From Cellulomonas sp. WB94 (GTDB lineage Bacteria; Actinomycetota; Actinomycetes; Actinomycetales; Cellulomonadaceae), in the NCBI RefSeq assembly GCF_003115775.1, contig NZ_QEES01000002.1:310001-374000 (forward strand): a stretch of 64,000 nucleotides of DNA, in the 5' to 3' direction. The translations under genes were made by a program, and so were the position numbers. Position 1 is the stretch's first letter; every line of letters begins with the position of its first letter. Of the stretch, positions 36,921 to 46,416 are shown one piece after another. The notes beneath the pieces are model-generated. The model had not been told where the DNA came from. It was given only the letters and a program-made list of their open reading frames with translations, and searched no databases.

Positions 36921-38741
36921 TCAGGCATGAGCTCCGCCGAGTTCCAGCGCCCAACACGTCCATGGACCCTGGACGAAGCCAACCCCATAGCCAGATGAGG
37001 AGAACAATGTGTCGGTGAACGCGTCGTTCCACGCAACGCAAGCGACATCGACCCGCAGGTCGGTCAGCGCCTGCTGAGCCGCCTGCCGTTGTGATGGGCG
37101 TCGACCGTCGGCTCCATCGGCGATTCCTTGGAGGAGAACGCGTTGGCCATAGTGCGAACCCGGCACGTCCTTCAGTGTCTCGAGGTAGTCCAGTCTCGTC
37201 CCGACGGGACGCGGGCCGGACGAGACCGTGCCTACCAGGAACGTCACCCAGTTGGCTGCGAGGTAATTCGCCGGGTGGCGCGAGACCACCCATCGGGCGG
37301 CCGCGAGGTCATCGTCGGAGCGAATCTTCCAGCTGCTAAGCCCCGAAAGATGCACGGCGTTCGAGACGTTCCAGATCGGTGCGCCGACCGCGAAGATGAT
37401 CGCGATAGTGAGCATTGATCCGATCGCCGCGACTCGACGCACACTGATACTGGCGACGAGACCGACGACAACAGGCACGGGCACGAGCCAGGCGAGTCGA
37501 TAGGCGATGGCGTCGCCCCCCATGGCTCGGACGAGTAGGGAGTACATGGGCGTGAGGGTGGCGAGAGCCCCGCAGACGGCGGCGGACGCCAGCAGCTCGT
37601 AGGACGAGGCGTCGATCGCCGCCCATCGTCGCGGCCAGATCGCACCGATGAGGACGGCCAAGCCGCCGCCGATCACCAACGCAGCGATCCAGCCGCTAGA
37701 AAACACCTGCTGCCAGACAACGTTCCTCTCCGACACCATGATGTTTCGAGAGCCGACCGGCGATTGGAGTGTCGCGACGCCAGCCGCCACAGGTCCGCCG
37801 GAGAGTGCTACGGCCATCCACGCAGCCGCCGGCCGCAGGCGCCTGAGCAGGAGTGGGATGGCGGCCACAATCGCAATCAGCGGCACCAGAAACACAGCTG
37901 TCGACGATGCGCCGACGGCGGCGACGCCGCAGGCGCTCAACACCAGGAGGAGGACGCGAGGAATGCGACCGGCGGTGTCGAGTGCCAGACGGGAAGCCGA
38001 CACCGCGACCGCGTAGATGTAGGGCACCAGAACTGCCAGCAGCACAACCTTGCCCTGCCAGATGCGTCCGATGAACATGTTGCCCCAAGACGCGTGCGTG
38101 TAGCCACCCATCACAAGGAACGCCATCGCGATGAGCAACGATGCCGTCGGACGTCGGGCGTGCAGTGATCGGAGCAGCAGCCACAATGACCAGACTGCTC
38201 CGAAGGCAGCGACCGGAACGAAACCTCGATAGACGAGATCGCCTGTGGCGACGTGCAGGAACCGAGCTGCTGCACCAAAGAACGTCTCGATCGAGCTGAC
38301 GTTGGGAACCGCACCAACGGTGGCGGACCAGCGTCCGTCTGTGAAGAGAAAGTCCCGCACTGCGGGAACGCCGTGATCTGCCACCCATGTGGATCGGGTG
38401 ACATAGAAGGCGTCATCCCACTCCGGCCTTGACATCGATGATGCCAGAATGGCAGTCACGAGCGCGATCACGGTGACGGTCGGTGTCGCGATGCCACAAC
38501 CCGAGGGCGGAGCCGGATACCAGGGTCTGCGAACTCGGAGGAAGGCCAATCCCGCTGTACCGACCAACCACGCGCCCCAGCCTGCGGATAGTGGTAGTCC
38601 GACCAAGAGTCCGAAATAGATAATCGTCCACCAGGCGAGCGATGCAACGGTCACATCGAGCGAGCCGTCGAAGACGTCGCCGACGCCGCGCAACCCGGGC
38701 CGCGCCCGTTCAGCGGAGCGGTCGATGACCGTCAGATCCAT
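36921..38741 (-). CDS. Polytopic membrane protein, DUF6077-like
   Basis: 606 residues with about 12 membrane segments. A central extracytoplasmic loop has SRPEWDDAFYVTRSTWVADHGVPAVRDFLFTDGRW and a C-terminal domain has ARWVVSRHPANYLAANWVTFLVG. It resembles actinobacterial DUF6077 proteins and the GT-C group of lipid-linked sugar transferases. The conserved Asp pair WDDAFY near the end of the first loop could be the catalytic or metal site. Assignment is from pattern memory only. The start ATG is chosen at MDLTVIDRS; a longer reading begins at 38798. Same strand as the GtrA-fusion gene, 131 bp upstream. Confidence 0.55.
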   Translation of the reverse strand: MDLTVIDRSAERARPGLRGVGDVFDGSLDVTVASLAWWTIIYFGLLVGLPLSAGWGAWLVGTAGLAFLRVRRPWYPAPPSGCGIATPTVTVIALVTAILASSMSRPEWDDAFYVTRSTWVADHGVPAVRDFLFTDGRWSATVGAVPNVSSIETFFGAAARFLHVATGDLVYRGFVPVAAFGAVWSLWLLLRSLHARRPTASLLIAMAFLVMGGYTHASWGNMFIGRIWQGKVVLLAVLVPYIYAVAVSASRLALDTAGRIPRVLLLVLSACGVAAVGASSTAVFLVPLIAIVAAIPLLLRRLRPAAAWMAVALSGGPVAAGVATLQSPVGSRNIMVSERNVVWQQVFSSGWIAALVIGGGLAVLIGAIWPRRWAAIDASSYELLASAAVCGALATLTPMYSLLVRAMGGDAIAYRLAWLVPVPVVVGLVASISVRRVAAIGSMLTIAIIFAVGAPIWNVSNAVHLSGLSSWKIRSDDDLAAARWVVSRHPANYLAANWVTFLVGTVSSGPRPVGTRLDYLETLKDVPGSHYGQRVLLQGIADGADGRRPSQRQAAQQALTDLRVDVACVAWNDAFTDTLFSSSGYGVGFVQGPWTCWALELGGAHA

Positions 38742-38790
38742 GCCGCTGATCCTGCCTTGGGAGCTCGGGGGCGTGCGATGACTCCGCACG

Positions 38791-39639
38791 TCACCCACCT
38801 AGCACGGCGCCTGCAGCCAGCTTCCACCGCTCCTCCCACGCCGCGATTGGTGCGACACCCACGACCCGCAGGCCGTCGTGTCCGAGGACCGAATAGCTGG
38901 GTCGAGGCGCCGGTCGGAGGAAAGCACCGCTCGTCGTCGGCCGTACGATCTCAGGATCGAGTCCCGCCGCAGCAACGATTGCCCTAGCGAACCCGAACCA
39001 GGACGTCTCTCCGGAGGACGTGCCGTGGTAGACACCCGACGGCACCTTGGCGTCAGCAAGCCTCAGAATCAGGTCTGCGAGGTCACCCGTCCAGGTCGGT
39101 TGCCCGACCTGGTCGTCGACGACGTCGAGCGCGCCACGTTCGGCCGCTACGCGCGCGATCGTCTTTGGGAAGCAAGAACCGCCGGCACCGTACAGCCACG
39201 CAGTGCGCACGATGAGGTGGTCGGCGGCCTCTGCTCGTACCGCCCACTCACCAGCCGCCTTCGTCCGACCGTATGCCGAACGGGGGCTCAGAGGGCCGTC
39301 CTCCCGATATGGGGAGGTGGCCGTGCCGTCGAAGACGTAGTCGGTCGAGACGTGCACGACGCGTGCACCATGGCGTGCAGCGGCGCGTGCGACGGAAGCG
39401 GCACCGATCGCGTTGACCCCGAAGGCTGCCGGCTCCCTGGTCTCCGCGTCGTCCACGGCGGTCCAAGCAGCACAGTTCGCTACGAAGTCGTGACCCGCAA
39501 CGGCGTCCGACGTGGCGCGCGGGTCCGTGATGTCAAGTTCGTCGCGATCAGACGGAGTCACCTCGTCGCCGCGTGCGAGCAGCCGAGCAACTAGATCCTG
39601 TCCAAGCATGCCCCGGGCACCCGTGACCAACCAACGCAC
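38791..39639 (-). CDS. rmlD: dTDP-4-dehydrorhamnose reductase
   Basis: 282 residues, typical RmlD length. RWLVTGARGMLGQDLV is the NADPH-binding loop, VSTDYVFDGTATSPYREDGPLSPRSAYGRTKAAGE carries the catalytic Tyr123 and Lys127, and VDDQVGQPTWTGDLA the substrate site. It makes the last step of dTDP-L-rhamnose synthesis. The GTG at 39639 has GGGAG 5 nt upstream; an ATG at 39651 in frame is the alternative. A much longer in-frame reading (to 40170) lies antisense to rmlC. It is divergent from rmlC across about 90 bp. Confidence 0.95.
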   Translation of the reverse strand: MRWLVTGARGMLGQDLVARLLARGDEVTPSDRDELDITDPRATSDAVAGHDFVANCAAWTAVDDAETREPAAFGVNAIGAASVARAAARHGARVVHVSTDYVFDGTATSPYREDGPLSPRSAYGRTKAAGEWAVRAEAADHLIVRTAWLYGAGGSCFPKTIARVAAERGALDVVDDQVGQPTWTGDLADLILRLADAKVPSGVYHGTSSGETSWFGFARAIVAAAGLDPEIVRPTTSGAFLRPAPRPSYSVLGHDGLRVVGVAPIAAWEERWKLAAGAVLGG

Positions 39640-39671
39640 AACCACTCCCATGTCCGACGACGTGTTCCGGG

Positions 39672-39697
39672 TCAGCCTAGCTGCGCCGGTAGGCTGA
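39672..39697. promoter_or_regulatory. Inverted repeat with two TAGGCT elements between rmlD and rmlC
   Basis: TCAGCCTA (39672-39679) and TAGGCTGA (39690-39697) are inverted around a 10-nt spacer. Each strand thus carries a TAGGCT hexamer that could be a -10 element, one for rmlD and one for rmlC. The same arms could bind a dimeric regulator. The GGAGGAG ribosome site of rmlC follows at about 39718. Confidence 0.45.
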
Positions 39698-39729
39698 GAC
39701 GTTGACCGACGTCGACGGAGGAGAGCCAC

Positions 39730-40347
39730 GTGGAGTACCGCCAACTTGCCGTTCCAGGAGCTTGGGAGATCACGAGCCAGCAGTTCGGGGATTCCCGCGG
39801 GATCTTTCTCGAGTGGTTCAAGTCGACGACTTTCCTGGATGCCGTGGGGCACAACCTGGACCTGCGGCAGGCGAACATGTCCGTGTCCGCTGCAGGCGTT
39901 GTCCGCGGCATCCACTTCTCCGATGTCCCGCCCGGCCAGGCGAAGTACGTCACGTGCGTCAAGGGGGCAGTGCTCGACGTGGCAGTCGACGTTCGCGTCG
40001 GTTCCCCGACCTACGGGCAGTGGGACGCGGTTCTGCTCGACGACGTCGACCGGCGCGCGATCTATCTGTCCGAGGGTCTTGGGCACGGATTCATGGCCCT
40101 CGAGGACGACTCGACCGTGATCTACCTCTGCTCGACCGAATACGCCCCGGGACGGGAGCACGGCATCCACCCGCTCGATCCCGCGATCGGCATCGCCTGG
40201 CCGACGACCGCCCGGGACGGGAGCCCGCTGGTCCCGCTCCTGTCAGAAAAGGACGTCGCCGCGCCAACACTGGAGGTCGCACGCGCGGAAGGCCTCTTGC
40301 CCACGCTCGAGGCGGTCGACGCGTATGCCGCGTCGAGACGCCGGTGA
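39730..40347 (+). CDS. rmlC: dTDP-4-dehydrorhamnose 3,5-epimerase
   Basis: 205 residues, a cupin. SRGIFLEWFK, VVRGIHFSD with catalytic His62, and YLSEGLGHGFMALEDDSTVIYLCS are RmlC hallmarks. It epimerises dTDP-4-keto-6-deoxyglucose at C3 and C5. The GTG start has GGAGGAG upstream. The last bases overlap the next glycosyltransferase's putative ATG. Confidence 0.95.
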   Translation: MEYRQLAVPGAWEITSQQFGDSRGIFLEWFKSTTFLDAVGHNLDLRQANMSVSAAGVVRGIHFSDVPPGQAKYVTCVKGAVLDVAVDVRVGSPTYGQWDAVLLDDVDRRAIYLSEGLGHGFMALEDDSTVIYLCSTEYAPGREHGIHPLDPAIGIAWPTTARDGSPLVPLLSEKDVAAPTLEVARAEGLLPTLEAVDAYAASRRR

Positions 40348-41368
40348 GGTGAAGACAGAACCAGCCTCGGCGAGCGACGGTTCGGTCGCCGAGGTAGCCA
40401 CTCTCGAGCACGTGTTCGCCGTCGTCGTGACCTACGGACCGGAGGTCGCTGCGACGGCAGAGTTGTTGCGCGCGCTCGCCCCGCAGGTTGGCAGCATCAT
40501 CATCGTCGACAACGGCAGCAGCGCGACGACGATTCGTGACCTTGCGAAAGTGGCCGCCGAAGTCGGCGCGAAGTTGAGACTCCTCGGATCCAACTTGGGC
40601 ATCGCCGCCGCGCAGAACATCGGTATTGCATGGGCCCGTGAGCATGGTGCGCACTTCATCCTCCTGTCCGACCAGGACTCACTACCCGCACCGGACATGG
40701 TGAGCCGCCTCCTCGCTGGCCTCGCCAATGCGGCCACCCACGCTCTGGATGAGGGGGGGCTGCCCCCGGCGGCCGTCGGCCCCATCACGGTGGACCAACG
40801 AAACCGCGGCGCCGTTTTGATCTTCGCCTCACAGCGGTGGGGTCCTCGTCGGGCCGTCGTCCCCGAACAGGATGGAGCCCTGATCGATGCCACGTTCCTC
40901 ATCGCATCCGGCTGCCTCATCGACATGGAAGCCCTCGACGTGATCGGCCCGATGAATGAGTCGTGGTTCATCGACCACATCGACCTCGAGTGGGGACTTC
41001 GCGCCAGGCGCGCGGGCTTCGGCGTCTACGGCGTGGTAGGTGCAAAGCTTGCGCACTCGCTCGGCGACCGTACTCAACGGATTCCCGGACGCGCGCGCGA
41101 TGTGCACATCCACTCGCCCGTCCGCAACTACTACATGGCACGGAACACCATCCTGCTGATCCGATCCGGCTTGCTCACGACCCAGTGGGCGTGGGGCTAC
41201 GCGGCGTGGATCACCAAGTACAGCGTGTTCTACGCACTAACGACCGCTCCTCGAATCGTGCGCGCCAAGCTCCTCTTGCGCGGGCTGCGAGACGGGTGCG
41301 ACGGACAAGGCGGGCCGTTGGCGCAGCCGCCCAGTCGGCGACTCCACCCGCGGCGTGCCACAAGGTAG
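40325..41368 (+). CDS. Family 2 glycosyltransferase, rhamnosyltransferase-like
   Basis: 347 residues. IIIVDNGSSATT, LGIAAAQNIGIAWA and ILLSDQDSLPAPDM are typical of the RfbF/RgpB-type rhamnosyltransferases, with SDQDS as the DxD site and WFIDHIDLEWGLRARRAG the acceptor-base region. The start overlaps rmlC by 23 nt. A GTG at 40349, 1 nt after the rmlC stop, is an alternative. It follows rmlC directly, so dTDP-L-rhamnose is the likely donor; this is inferred. A polybasic tail with no membrane segment ends the protein. Confidence 0.85.
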   Translation: MPRRDAGEVKTEPASASDGSVAEVATLEHVFAVVVTYGPEVAATAELLRALAPQVGSIIIVDNGSSATTIRDLAKVAAEVGAKLRLLGSNLGIAAAQNIGIAWAREHGAHFILLSDQDSLPAPDMVSRLLAGLANAATHALDEGGLPPAAVGPITVDQRNRGAVLIFASQRWGPRRAVVPEQDGALIDATFLIASGCLIDMEALDVIGPMNESWFIDHIDLEWGLRARRAGFGVYGVVGAKLAHSLGDRTQRIPGRARDVHIHSPVRNYYMARNTILLIRSGLLTTQWAWGYAAWITKYSVFYALTTAPRIVRAKLLLRGLRDGCDGQGGPLAQPPSRRLHPRRATR

Positions 41369-41369
41369 G

Positions 41370-42818
41370 GTGATCGCGGCCGTCCCGGCCGACGACCTTC
41401 ACATTCGCGAGCACCGTTGGGGTATGAACGTGTCCGTTCTTGACGAGAGCCATCGTGCGCGAGAAGCCGCACCGCACCGACGCATGCGCCTCGACAACGG
41501 CTCGCACCGGTGGCTCATCCCCGCGCTGCTGATCGTCGTGGCCGTCACCACGGTCGCTCTGCACGTCCACATCTACACCAAGGTGGGGCCGATCGACGAG
41601 CTCCAGCACATCGACTATCTATACAAGAGCCCAGCCTTGGTCGCGCCCGGGGATCGCATCGGTCAGGACGCGATGCGCGAGGAAGCGTGCCGCGGCCTCG
41701 ACTACCCCGGCTTTCCGCTGCCTGCATGCTCGACCGGCACCGTCTATCGACCGGGCGACTTCCAGGAGAAGGGCTACAACACCGCGTCAGCGAACACGCC
41801 GCTTTACTACTCGATCACGCACGGACTCGCGACAGTCCTGCTGCGAGTCACCGGGATGACGAGCCTCGTGACAGCCGGTCGTGCCGTCGGCGGGCTATGG
41901 CTCGGCGTCGGGCTCCTGATGACCTACTTCGCCGGCCAACGCCTCGGCGCGGGACGGTGGCAGCTCGCCGCCCTCCTGATCGTCATAGCGTGTGCACCCG
42001 CTGTTGTGTATCCGAGTGCGACGATCACTCCCGACGCGGCAACCTTCGCGGTCGGCGCCGCCGTGCTCTGGGTTGCGCTGTGGTGGGAGAAGAGGCCGCA
42101 GCGCCGTTGGCCGATGATCGTCATCGTCACAGCACTGGCACTAGCGATGAAGATGACGAACATCGTTGTTATCGGGGCGATTGGCCTCTACATGTTGCTG
42201 CGCCTCATTCAGCTGCACTTGCCTCGCCAGAACGACTCGGAGGACGTCGCCCCGGATGAATCGCCTGCAGGTCGCTCCTGGATCATCGGCGGAACTGCAC
42301 TCGCGAGCTCGGCGCTCGTCGTCACGCTTGGTTGGCTCGCGGTGCAGCATGCGCTCACGCACGGGGACCTCTCCGACATTCCGATGAATCAACAGTTTAC
42401 AGCGACCACTCTCGTTGTCAGCCCACTCGTCGGGAATCTCGGGAACTGGATCACGCCGCTCTCCAATGCGTGGGCGTCTGTGGGCAACCCTGAGTTGACT
42501 ACCGTCCTCCAGCGCCTCGGTCAACTCCTCATCGCAGCGGGCCTGATCGCCACCGCCCTGTTCGGCGAGCGATCGTTGCGCATCCGCACCATGGCCTGGG
42601 CGTGCCTCGCGACTGCATTCGTTGGCGCGTCGGTATTCATCGTCGCGAGCTTCTACGCACAATCCGTCTATGTTCCGCCGCCCGCCCGCTACGGATACAC
42701 GCTCGTCCCCATGATGGTTGCGCTCACCGCGACGTGCATCCGAACCCGCACCGCGACTGCGATCATGGTGCTGATCGCGGCCGGAACACTCACCTTGTCG
42801 TTCGCGCGACTCGCATAA
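41370..42818 (+). CDS. GT-C-like polytopic membrane protein
   Basis: 482 residues with about ten membrane segments. An early extracytoplasmic loop reads VGPIDELQHIDYLYK, where DE is in the place of the GT-C catalytic acidic pair, and NTPLYYSITHGLATV and SATITPDAATFAVGAAVLWVAL follow. It resembles DUF2142/PMT-type proteins of actinobacterial wall-polymer loci. The GTG at 41370 has AAGG upstream and begins 1 nt after the previous stop; an ATG at 41424 is an alternative. It sits between a rhamnosyltransferase and a DPM-like enzyme, so lipid-linked sugar transfer is the likely job. Confidence 0.65.
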   Translation: MIAAVPADDLHIREHRWGMNVSVLDESHRAREAAPHRRMRLDNGSHRWLIPALLIVVAVTTVALHVHIYTKVGPIDELQHIDYLYKSPALVAPGDRIGQDAMREEACRGLDYPGFPLPACSTGTVYRPGDFQEKGYNTASANTPLYYSITHGLATVLLRVTGMTSLVTAGRAVGGLWLGVGLLMTYFAGQRLGAGRWQLAALLIVIACAPAVVYPSATITPDAATFAVGAAVLWVALWWEKRPQRRWPMIVIVTALALAMKMTNIVVIGAIGLYMLLRLIQLHLPRQNDSEDVAPDESPAGRSWIIGGTALASSALVVTLGWLAVQHALTHGDLSDIPMNQQFTATTLVVSPLVGNLGNWITPLSNAWASVGNPELTTVLQRLGQLLIAAGLIATALFGERSLRIRTMAWACLATAFVGASVFIVASFYAQSVYVPPPARYGYTLVPMMVALTATCIRTRTATAIMVLIAAGTLTLSFARLA

Positions 42819-42825
42819 GGCACCC

Positions 42826-43611
42826 ATGACACCCACGGACGCTGGCGACCACATGACAACCCCGGTACACCTCGACCACCAACCCGTAAATCCGCTGATC
42901 GTCTTGCCCGCGTGGAACGAACAGGAAGCCCTGCCGAGCGTCTTGCAGGAGATTCGGACGTTGATGCCGGGCATCGCCGTGCTTGTCGTCAACGACGGCT
43001 CGACGGACGCCACGTCGCATGTGGCTCGACGGCTGGGTGTGCCCGTCCTTGACCTGCCCGTGAACCTCGGGGTCGGAGGTGCGATGCGCGCGGGCTTCAA
43101 GTACGCGCTCAGAACCGGGCATGACGCGGTGATCCAGCTCGATGCCGATGGGCAGCACGACCCACGAAATGTCGAGACCCTATTACAGGCGATGGCTAGC
43201 GCGAACGTCGACGTTGTCATTGGCGCGCGATTTGCCGGTGTCGGTGCCTATGAATCCCGTGGCCCTCGGAGATGGGCGATGCGAGGCTTGTCTTTCGTCC
43301 TGTCGCGGCTCGTTGGCACTCGGCTCACGGATACAACGTCCGGCTTCAAGCTGTCCGGACCGCGAGCGGTCCGTCTCTTCGCGACGAACTACCCAGCAGA
43401 GTATCTCGGCGACACCGTCGAGTCGTTGGTGATCGCGCATCGGGCCGGGCTGAGCATCCGACAGGTCGGTGTCGAGATGAGGCCACGATCCGGAGGCCAG
43501 CCGTCGCACAGCCCAATCCGTTCGGCGATATTCCTGCTCAGAGCTGGTCTCGCGCTCGGGATCGCCCTCACGAGGCCAGCGACCCCTCTCGCTCCGGAGG
43601 TGACGCGATGA
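42826..43611 (+). CDS. DPM-like family 2 glycosyltransferase
   Basis: 261 residues, no C-terminal membrane segments. VLVVNDGSTDAT and VIQLDADGQHDP are intact GT2/DPM motifs, and GARFAGVGAYESRGPRRWAMRGLSFVLSRLVG plus DTTSGFKL are typical of bacterial dolichol-phosphate-mannose-synthase-like proteins. It likely forms a polyprenyl-phosphate sugar for a GT-C transferase. An AAGG lies about 5 nt before the ATG. The stop overlaps the ATG of a DUF2304 gene, a frequent partner of this enzyme class. Confidence 0.87.
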   Translation: MTPTDAGDHMTTPVHLDHQPVNPLIVLPAWNEQEALPSVLQEIRTLMPGIAVLVVNDGSTDATSHVARRLGVPVLDLPVNLGVGGAMRAGFKYALRTGHDAVIQLDADGQHDPRNVETLLQAMASANVDVVIGARFAGVGAYESRGPRRWAMRGLSFVLSRLVGTRLTDTTSGFKLSGPRAVRLFATNYPAEYLGDTVESLVIAHRAGLSIRQVGVEMRPRSGGQPSHSPIRSAIFLLRAGLALGIALTRPATPLAPEVTR

Positions 43612-44018
43612 GCGGATATCCATTTGCAGTGGCCCTATGCGTCGTGACGGTGGGCTTCATTGTCTACCTCCTGCGAACGCGTCGGATCCGCGAGAAGTAT
43701 GCAGCGATCTGGTTCCTGGTACTCGCAGCAGTTGTCGTACTCGGCGCATTCCCCGGGGTCCTGTTCGGACTCGCGAGGGCGGTCGGCGTCGAAACGCCGA
43801 CAAATCTGCTCTTTGCGAGCAGCTTCGTGGTCCTGCTGCTCGTGTGCATCCAGTTGAGCATGGAGATCTCTCGGCTCGAGGAAGAGACCCGTACGATCGC
43901 CGAGGAGGTTGCCCTGCTGGGGCGTCGTATCGAGGTCGATGAGCAGTTCCTCAGGGGCGACATCCGCCGCGGATCGACCGACGAGCCGACGGCCTCAGAC
44001 AACGAGCGAGCCACGTGA
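43608..44018 (+). CDS. DUF2304 domain-containing membrane protein
   Basis: 136 residues: three membrane segments (VALCVVTVGFIVYLLRTRRIREKYAAIWFLVLAAVVVLG and LLFASSFVVLLLVCIQLSMEISRLEEETRTIAEEVALL), then a short coiled coil and an acidic tail. DUF2304 proteins are regularly found with DPM-like transferases and may help membrane recruitment; that is inference. GGAGG lies 8 nt before the ATG, which overlaps the upstream stop (ATGA). The stop in turn overlaps the flippase start (GTGA). Confidence 0.85.
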   Translation: MSGYPFAVALCVVTVGFIVYLLRTRRIREKYAAIWFLVLAAVVVLGAFPGVLFGLARAVGVETPTNLLFASSFVVLLLVCIQLSMEISRLEEETRTIAEEVALLGRRIEVDEQFLRGDIRRGSTDEPTASDNERAT

Positions 44019-45310
44019 GAGCAAAGAGCGTCAAGCTTTCGCGCGGCGTCACTTCCGGCGTGCTGTGGGTCGGCGCCGGGATTGGGGTCTACGGCCTGTC
44101 GTCTTTCGCCTTCCTCGCGATCGCCGGACACGCATTGGGGCAAAGTCCGGGATACAACAGCCTCGCCCTCCTGTGGACGCTGCTCAACGCTCTCGGAATC
44201 GGCCTGTACCTGCCGATCGAGCAGGAGTCCGGCCGAACCATTGCGGCGCGCCGCAGCCTCAGCCACACCACGTCGGGGACACTCGCGGGACCGACGCGGT
44301 ATGCCGCCGTGACGTTGATCACGCTCGCTGCGGTGGCGTTCTTCGCTCGGCGCCCCATCGCTGACGGGATGTTCAGTGGGAACACGCAGTTCACCGCAGT
44401 TTTCGTCGTCGCCCTCGCTGGCATGGCAATCGCCTACCTTGTGCGGGGAATCCTGGCAGGAACGGGTCGATTCCCTCGATATGGTCTCCAGCTCGCGATC
44501 GACGGTCTGTTCCGCGTCGCCGGCGCCAGCGCTCTGGCGGCCGCGGGCAGTCCTGACGCAGTGTCGTACGGCATCGTCCTGGCTGGCGCTCCGATGCTCG
44601 CGTCTGCGCTCGCATTGGCGCGCTCGGGGCGCCTGCTCGATCCCGGTTCTACCGGCCGCACGGGAGCGACTGGCGGAATCGTCCGCCTCGCCGTTGCATC
44701 ACTGGCGTCACAATCACTCGCCAACGCCGGCCCGGTCGCCGTCCAGCTTCTGAAGCGCTCGAACGAGAGCGCGTCGGCCGGCAATCTGGTGAACGCTCTG
44801 ACCGTCGCGCGCATCCCGCTCTTCCTCTTCGCGGCCGTCCAAGCGGTGTTTCTCCCTACGCTGGCTCGATACGTCGGCCTTGGCAGCCGTGACAAGTACG
44901 AGGCTGCGCTGAGTCGGGCCACGTCCGTCACTGCGCTTCTCGGAGCGCTCGGAGTACTGGCGACCTGGGGCGCGGGGCCGGAGGCTGTTCGTTTGCTCTT
45001 CGGTCCGACCTTCGACATCGGACGACTCGACATCGTGCTGCTTGCCGCGTCGGCGGCACTCTTCATGAACGTTCAGGTGCTCGTCCAGGGTTTGCTCGCC
45101 CGATCTGCCGACGCCCCGGCCACGGCATCTTGGGTCGTCGGTCTCATCGGCTTTGGCGCTGGGCTCACTCTTCCGCTGCCGTTGAGCACCCGCGTCTCGG
45201 CAGCCCTCGTATGCGGATCTCTCGCAGCCCTTGCTGCGGCGTCGATCGCACTGCGGCGAGCTCTTTCCCACTGGGCACAGGAGGTCGGCCATGGCCCCGA
45301 CGCAGCCTGA
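44015..45310 (+). CDS. Wzx/MATE-like oligosaccharide flippase
   Basis: 431 residues with about 12 to 14 membrane segments and no ATPase. GVTSGVLWVGAGIGVYGLSSFAFLAIAGHALG resembles the first membrane helix of polysaccharide-transport proteins, and FLFAAVQAVFLPTLARYVG is a typical central motif. It would flip a lipid-linked oligosaccharide. An ABC exporter is also encoded in the locus, so there are two candidate routes across the membrane. The GTG overlaps the DUF2304 stop. Confidence 0.78.
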   Translation: MRAKSVKLSRGVTSGVLWVGAGIGVYGLSSFAFLAIAGHALGQSPGYNSLALLWTLLNALGIGLYLPIEQESGRTIAARRSLSHTTSGTLAGPTRYAAVTLITLAAVAFFARRPIADGMFSGNTQFTAVFVVALAGMAIAYLVRGILAGTGRFPRYGLQLAIDGLFRVAGASALAAAGSPDAVSYGIVLAGAPMLASALALARSGRLLDPGSTGRTGATGGIVRLAVASLASQSLANAGPVAVQLLKRSNESASAGNLVNALTVARIPLFLFAAVQAVFLPTLARYVGLGSRDKYEAALSRATSVTALLGALGVLATWGAGPEAVRLLFGPTFDIGRLDIVLLAASAALFMNVQVLVQGLLARSADAPATASWVVGLIGFGAGLTLPLPLSTRVSAALVCGSLAALAAASIALRRALSHWAQEVGHGPDAA

Positions 45311-46316
45311 CGTCAGTGTGATCGTGCTGGCATACGGAGACGAGAAGTACTTGGGTGAGGCGATCCACGCCGTGCTCGCGTCAACGGGTGTCCACGTCGA
45401 GATCATCCTCGTGGACAACGGGTGCTCCAGCAGTGCCGTCCGCGAGCTCCCGCTTGACGATCGAATCTCTCTCGTGACCCCCTCACGCAATCTCGGCTTT
45501 GCCGGGGGCGTGAACTTCGGTGCCGCCCGCGCGCGAGCCGACGTGCTGGCGTTCGTGAACTCTGATGCGACAGTCGAGCCAACAGCCCTCGCCGAACTGG
45601 TCAGAGCAGTTGCGGACCCGGGCGTCGGGCTGGCGAGCGGCCAGATCCGACTGGCCGGCGACCCGGGGATGATCAACTCAGCGGGCAATCCGCTCCATGT
45701 TCTAGGCCTCTCCTGGGCAGGGCACATGAACGAGCCCGTCGCCCTGCACAGCGAACCTGGCACTGTGACAAGCATCAGCGGCGCGTGCGCAGCAGTGCGC
45801 CGCGAGGTCTGGGAGCAGCTCGGGGGCTTCCCTGTGGAGTACTTCGCCTATCTCGAAGACCTCGAGCTGAGCTGGCGTTGTTGGCAGCGTGGCCTTCGGG
45901 TCGAGTACGTTCCTTCGGCCGTTGCCAACCATCATTACGACTTCAGCCGCAGCGACCTCAAGATGTATCTGGTGGAGCGCAATCGGCTGATCTTCCTCGC
46001 CACCTGTTACGAGTCGCGCACACTGCTGTTGCTGGGGTTCCCGCTCGTGATCATGGAACTCGCGCTTGTGATCGTTGCCGCCGCGCAGGGCTGGGCGCCC
46101 CAGAAGATTCGAGGATGGCGTTGGATCCTTTCTCACCTCACTTGGCTCCGCTCGCGGCGATCCGCCGTGCAGTCTTCCCGGACAATCCGAGACAAGGACT
46201 TGGCATACCTGCTCACTGACAAGTTCGACCCAGCTCAGTTCTCGTTGCCGTCTGGCGCGAACGCCGCTCAAGGTGCGCTGCGCCTCTACTGGCGGTGTGT
46301 GCGACGTCTTCTGTAG
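45291..46316 (+). CDS. Family 2 glycosyltransferase
   Basis: 341 residues. IILVDNGCSSSAV, NLGFAGGVNFGAARARADVLAFVNSDATVEP and the ED motif in YFAYLEDLELSWRCWQRGL mark a GT2 of the rhamnosyltransferase branch. A hydrophobic stretch (TLLLLGFPLVIMELALVIVAAAQG) could anchor it to the membrane. AGGAGG lies 6 nt before the chosen ATG, which overlaps the flippase stop region by 20 nt. A longer reading starts at 45231. Donor unknown; dTDP-L-rhamnose is available in the locus. It is the last gene of the block that starts with rmlC. Confidence 0.85.
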   Translation: MAPTQPDVSVIVLAYGDEKYLGEAIHAVLASTGVHVEIILVDNGCSSSAVRELPLDDRISLVTPSRNLGFAGGVNFGAARARADVLAFVNSDATVEPTALAELVRAVADPGVGLASGQIRLAGDPGMINSAGNPLHVLGLSWAGHMNEPVALHSEPGTVTSISGACAAVRREVWEQLGGFPVEYFAYLEDLELSWRCWQRGLRVEYVPSAVANHHYDFSRSDLKMYLVERNRLIFLATCYESRTLLLLGFPLVIMELALVIVAAAQGWAPQKIRGWRWILSHLTWLRSRRSAVQSSRTIRDKDLAYLLTDKFDPAQFSLPSGANAAQGALRLYWRCVRRLL

Positions 46317-46416
46317 GGACCGCCAGTGGCCGCGTGCGCGAGAAGTTCGCGGGCTCACGCGCGACACAGTTCAGCCCGTTGGGAATCCGGATGAGCAAGT
46401 CGCTTGCTGTAGAAAT

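Noticed and set aside
38791-40170. Extended rmlD frame of 459 codons
   Set aside because: The extra part lies antisense to rmlC and the RmlD fold starts at 39639-39651 with a ribosome site.
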